Shown here piece after piece: positions 60,780 through 64,000 of a stretch of DNA of 64,000 nucleotides (its first letter is position 1; each line of letters opens with the position of its first letter). Origin of the DNA: an uncultured Roseovarius sp. (GTDB taxonomy: Bacteria > Pseudomonadota > Alphaproteobacteria > Rhodobacterales > Rhodobacteraceae). The notes under the pieces were generated by a model, which had not been told where the DNA came from, ran no database searches, and was given only the letters and a program-made list of their open reading frames with translations. Location: assembly GCA_951812895.1 (NCBI GenBank), contig OX638333.1, positions 1,912,366-1,976,365 on the forward strand, written 5' to 3'. The translations under genes were made by a program, and so were the position numbers.

Positions 60780-63542
60780 ATGTCCGAGACGATCAAATTC
60801 ACCCTTGATGGCCAGGAAGTGGAGGCCGAAAGCGGCCTGACAATCTGGGAAGTGGCCCACGGTCGGGGGCTGGTGATACCGCATTTGTGTCACAAGCCAG
60901 CGCCGGGTTATCGCCCGGATGGAAACTGCCGCGCCTGCATGGTTGAGGTCGAGGGTGAGCGCACTTTGGTTGCGTCGTGCATTCGAGAAGCTTCCGAAGG
61001 GATGGTCGTGACCACGAATTCAGCCCGCGCCGAAGGGGCGCGCAAGATGGTTGTTGAAATGCTGCTGGCTGATCAGCCTGAGCAGGACAAGTCGCATGAT
61101 AAATCCAGCCACCTGTGGGACATGGCAGAGCTGAATGGCGTTTCCGAAAGCCGGTTTCCAAAATTGGAAGAAGGCCGGATTCCCCTGTTGGATGACAGCC
61201 ATGTGGCGATGAGTGTCAATCTTGACGCCTGCATTCAGTGTGGGTTGTGCGTGCGTGCCTGTCGCGAGGTTCAGGTGAATGATGTGATCGGCATGGCCGG
61301 TCGCGGACATGACGCCTATCCAACTTTTGATCTGGCCGATCCAATGGGTGCATCGACCTGTGTTGCCTGTGGTGAATGCGTGCAGGCGTGCCCAACCGGT
61401 GCACTGATGCCGTCAAGTGTGGTGGATGCGGAACAGGTTGGCGACAGTGCCGATTATAACAGCGAAGTTGAAAGCGTCTGCGCGTTCTGCGGTGTCGGCT
61501 GTCAGATCAGCATTAAGGTCAAGGATGGCAAGGTCAAATATGTCGAGGGCATCAATGGCCCCGCGAACGAAGGCCGCCTGTGTGTCAAAGGCCGGTTTGG
61601 CTATGATTATATCCATCATCAGCACCGTCTGACCAAACCAATGATCCGGCGAGAGGATGCACCTGAGAAGGGCCTGAACATAAACCCGGACAATTGGCAG
61701 GAATTTTTCCGCGAGGCGAGCTGGGATGAAGCGTTAGATTTTGCGGCAAACGGTCTAAAGGGCCGTGGGCGCGAAGTGGCCGGATTCGGATCGGCCAAAT
61801 GCACCAATGAAGAGGCGTATCTGTTTCAGAAATTCATTCGCCAGGGCTTTGGCCACAACAACGTCGATCACTGTACCCGACTGTGTCACGCATCCTCGGT
61901 TGCGGCGCTGATTGAAAACGTGGGCTCGGGCGCGGTGACAGCCACGTTTAACGAGATTGAAAACGCCGATGTGGCGATTGTGATTGGAGCCAATCCGATT
62001 GAAAACCATCCGGTTGCGGCGACGTATTTCAAGCAATTCACCAAGCGTGGTGGCGAGCTGATCGTAATGGATCCGCGCGGAGTTGGTTTGCGTCGGTTTG
62101 CATCGCATATGCTGCAATTCCGTCCGGGCGCAGACGTGTCGATGCTGAACGCGATCATGCATACGATTGTCGAGGAAGAGCTTTACGACAAGCAATATAT
62201 CGAAGCGTTTACTGAAAACTGGGAGGCCGAAAAGGCCCACCTTGCCGATTTCTCACCAGAGAAGATGGAAGGTATTTGTGGCATTCCCGCAGAGACGCTT
62301 CGCGATGTGGCGCGTACATTTGCGGGTGCCAAATCGGCGATGATCTTTTGGGGTATGGGTGTATCTCAGCATATTCACGGCACGGATAACTCTCGCTGCC
62401 TGATTTCGCTGGCGCTGATGACCGGTCAGGTTGGTCGCCCCGGCACCGGGTTGCATCCGTTGCGTGGCCAGAACAACGTTCAGGGTGCGTCTGATGCGGG
62501 TCTGATCCCGATGTTCCTGCCGGATTATCAGACGGTGACTGATGATGGCGTCCGCTCGGCCTTTACCGATGTCTGGGGGACCGAAGATTTCTCCGCCGAA
62601 AAGGGCCTGACCGTAACCGAGATTATGGATGCGGTCCACGCAGATCAGATCAAGGCGATGTATGTGCTGGGTGAAAACCCGGCTATGTCGGACCCGGATG
62701 TGGAACATGCACGTGATGCGTTGGCCAAGCTGGATCATCTGGTTGTTCAGGATATCTTTATCACCGAGACGGCGAACTATGCCGATGTGATCCTGCCAGC
62801 CTCGGCGCTTTACGAAAAATCTGGCACTGTATCTAACACCAATCGTCAGGTGCAGATGCTGCGCCCAGCAGTGGCCCCTCCGGGTGAGGCGAGAGAGGAT
62901 TGGGCGATCGAGGTGGAGCTGGCCAAGCGCTGCGGCCTGAACTGGACCTACACTCATCCGTCGGAAGTATTTGCCGAGATGGCCATCAACATGCGGTCGC
63001 TGGATAACATCACCTGGGAGCGGTTGGAAAAGACCGCTGTGACGTATCCCAGCCTGAGCCCCGAAGATCCGGGGCAGGCGGTTGTGTTTGGCGACGGGTT
63101 CCCACGCCCAGAAGGGCGGGCAAAGTTTACGCCAGCGTCTGTAATTGCGCCCGATGATACACCGGATGCGGATTATCCGATGATCCTGACAACGGGTCGG
63201 CAGCTGGAGCATTGGCACACCGGGTCGATGACCCGCCGCGCCACGGTTCTGGATGCTGTCGAGCCAGAGGCGAATTGTTCGATGCACCCATCGACGTTGC
63301 GTCAATTGGGTGTCGAACCCGGAGACATGGTACGCCTGACCACCAAACGCGGCAGTATTGTCACCATGGCGCGGGCTGATCGTGCGATTGCACCGGATAT
63401 GGTGTTCCTGCCGTTTGCTTATGTCGAAGCTGCTGCGAATATACTAACCAACCCGGCGGTGGATCCTTATGGCAAGATCCCGGAGTTCAAATTCTCAGCC
63501 GTGAAAGTCGAAGCTGTCGAGGGGCAGATTGCGGCTGAATAG
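60780..63542 (+). CDS. molybdenum formate dehydrogenase, alpha (catalytic) subunit
   Basis: 920 aa from ATG 60780 with GGGAGAC upstream; an in-frame start at 60711 would put the inverted repeat in the coding region. An N-terminal [2Fe-2S] domain has Cys37, 50, 53 and 67; two ferredoxin clusters follow in CIQCGLCVRAC and CVACGECVQAC; then the molybdopterin domain opens with CAFCGVGC. The Mo ligand is Cys369 in HCTRLCHASS, next to His370, so it is a Cys enzyme, not selenocysteine. It oxidises formate to CO2. This layout belongs to NAD-linked FdsA-type enzymes, but no beta or gamma subunit gene is next to it. Confidence 0.95.
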   Translation: MSETIKFTLDGQEVEAESGLTIWEVAHGRGLVIPHLCHKPAPGYRPDGNCRACMVEVEGERTLVASCIREASEGMVVTTNSARAEGARKMVVEMLLADQPEQDKSHDKSSHLWDMAELNGVSESRFPKLEEGRIPLLDDSHVAMSVNLDACIQCGLCVRACREVQVNDVIGMAGRGHDAYPTFDLADPMGASTCVACGECVQACPTGALMPSSVVDAEQVGDSADYNSEVESVCAFCGVGCQISIKVKDGKVKYVEGINGPANEGRLCVKGRFGYDYIHHQHRLTKPMIRREDAPEKGLNINPDNWQEFFREASWDEALDFAANGLKGRGREVAGFGSAKCTNEEAYLFQKFIRQGFGHNNVDHCTRLCHASSVAALIENVGSGAVTATFNEIENADVAIVIGANPIENHPVAATYFKQFTKRGGELIVMDPRGVGLRRFASHMLQFRPGADVSMLNAIMHTIVEEELYDKQYIEAFTENWEAEKAHLADFSPEKMEGICGIPAETLRDVARTFAGAKSAMIFWGMGVSQHIHGTDNSRCLISLALMTGQVGRPGTGLHPLRGQNNVQGASDAGLIPMFLPDYQTVTDDGVRSAFTDVWGTEDFSAEKGLTVTEIMDAVHADQIKAMYVLGENPAMSDPDVEHARDALAKLDHLVVQDIFITETANYADVILPASALYEKSGTVSNTNRQVQMLRPAVAPPGEAREDWAIEVELAKRCGLNWTYTHPSEVFAEMAINMRSLDNITWERLEKTAVTYPSLSPEDPGQAVVFGDGFPRPEGRAKFTPASVIAPDDTPDADYPMILTTGRQLEHWHTGSMTRRATVLDAVEPEANCSMHPSTLRQLGVEPGDMVRLTTKRGSIVTMARADRAIAPDMVFLPFAYVEAAANILTNPAVDPYGKIPEFKFSAVKVEAVEGQIAAE

Positions 63543-63561
63543 GCGTGGCATCTAAATAGTG

Positions 63562-63597
63562 GGCCTCCCTCTGAACCGCAGTGGGAGGCCTTTTTTT
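63562..63597 (+). terminator. intrinsic terminator after formate dehydrogenase
   Basis: GGCCTCCC (63562-63569) pairs with GGGAGGCC (63583-63590), followed by TTTTTTT. Confidence 0.9.
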
Positions 63598-63598
63598 G

Positions 63599-63976
63599 TC
63601 AATAATTCTGAGGGTTGCCGGGAACCAGCATTCCATTACCATCAATCTGGCCGTCTTTGTACATCACCATTGAAGGACCATCGATTGAGATGCCAAAGCA
63701 CCGGTCTCCTTGTCCGTAGTTAAAACACATGGTGCCGTCTTCTGTGCGCCAGATCCCGGTGTAGTCTAGCCCTCTGATCGAACCATCCGAGGCATAGTAT
63801 TCGGCAAAGCCGGATCCGCCAGCGCTCATGCTTCCCTGATAGGTGTGGTCTGAAACAGCCGCCGCAATTTCAACGGCAGTTGGCGCATCTTGTGCAACGG
63901 CCGAACCTGCGATTAGGGCCGCAATTGCGACCGGGGCAATTGATGTGAAAATGCGTGGTCTTGTCTTGTTAATCAT
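63599..63976 (-). CDS. small secreted protein, unknown function
   Basis: 125 aa. A signal peptide is clear (SIAPVAIAALIAGSAVAQ, cleavage after AVA), giving a mature periplasmic or secreted protein of about 97 residues. The mature part is rich in Gly, Tyr and Asp with short units such as GSGFAEYYASDGSIRGLDYT and IWRTEDGTMCFNYGQGDRCF, and two cysteines that may pair. The style resembles short MORN-like or beta-strand repeats, but I recognise no family. AGAGGGATGTT precedes the ATG. It ends against the formate dehydrogenase terminator. Confidence 0.85.
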   Translation of the reverse strand: MINKTRPRIFTSIAPVAIAALIAGSAVAQDAPTAVEIAAAVSDHTYQGSMSAGGSGFAEYYASDGSIRGLDYTGIWRTEDGTMCFNYGQGDRCFGISIDGPSMVMYKDGQIDGNGMLVPGNPQNY

Positions 63977-64000
63977 AACATCCCTCTCATTGGTTTCGCA

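Noticed and set aside
62253-63305. 350-codon antisense frame within formate dehydrogenase
   Set aside because: Shadow of the coding strand with Arg/His/Gln-rich composition and no motif.

Overview
The window reads as an unremarkable-density chromosomal segment of a marine Rhodobacteraceae (Roseobacter-group) alphaproteobacterium. The inference rests on gene order typical of that group (dapB facing rbfA-truB; hflK-hflC-DUF2065-degP; fdhD-mobA-mobB-moeA), on the protein families (heterotetrameric sarcosine oxidase, creatinase, UMF1 transporter, DUF1523, SdhAF4) and on an intergenic GC-clamp/ATATTTTTGGCAA element I associate with Rhodobacterales. I see no tRNA, rRNA, CRISPR array, insertion sequence, prophage or conjugation genes. 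Genes are tightly packed, with many 1-4 bp stop/start overlaps.

Layout. 1-4446: 5' part of a huge periplasmic alpha-2-macroglobulin gene (minus strand, cut by the window edge). 4588-6816: soluble hybrid histidine kinase. 6801-10002: yggT-like gene, recQ and yaaA on the minus strand. 10182-12448: UMF1 transporter and a lipoprotein-type mepA. 12449-12820: a non-coding stretch with a terminator, a candidate structured RNA and a tandem GTAC repeat. 12821-15074: arfB, an MFS transporter and an antisense-overlapping deacetylase. 15186-17601: pncB and a GlxA-type regulator. 17688-23794: sarcosine oxidase soxBDAG and a second GlxA-type regulator. 23836-27058: LHPP-like HAD protein and an 801-aa very acidic unknown protein. 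27208-30873: thiamine pyrophosphokinase, DMT exporter, L-serine dehydratase, GST. 31032-33448: a 37-aa peptide gene, rpiA, glutathione reductase. 33514-37340: hflK, hflC, DUF2065, degP. 37408-40078: DUF1643, truB, DUF2233, rbfA. 40165-42541: dapB, sdhAF4-like, and an rsmB broken by a G9 run. 42542-42965: non-coding, with a hairpin and a 141-bp inverted-repeat element. 42966-46193: molybdenum-cofactor operon with fdhD. 46258-49731: azlCD, ABC exporter, DUF1523. 49863-56866: Tat-exported cyclase, TetR regulator, creatinase, P1 peptidase, esterase, succinate-semialdehyde dehydrogenase, GNAT. 56939-60437: saccharopine-pathway pair, GST, phosphatase. 60780-63542: molybdenum formate dehydrogenase alpha subunit. 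63599-63976: small secreted unknown protein.

How the genes may work together (inference). Creatinase yields sarcosine and urea; sarcosine oxidase turns sarcosine into glycine and a one-carbon unit; L-serine dehydratase feeds serine to pyruvate; formate dehydrogenase oxidises formate from C1 metabolism, and fdhD-mobA-mobB-moeA supplies and sulfurates its molybdenum cofactor. These genes are scattered over 45 kb and are not one operon, but together they describe use of methylated-amine osmolytes, common in marine heterotrophs. The saccharopine pair fits lysine catabolism, which in marine bacteria is linked to osmotic stress.

Most worth a second look: the RNA-like region before arfB with a Shine-Dalgarno/anti-Shine-Dalgarno pair and four GTAC-centred repeats; the G9 frameshift in rsmB; a sarcosine oxidase delta subunit lacking the zinc cysteines; the acidic low-complexity protein; and the 141-bp inverted-repeat element at 42769-42909.
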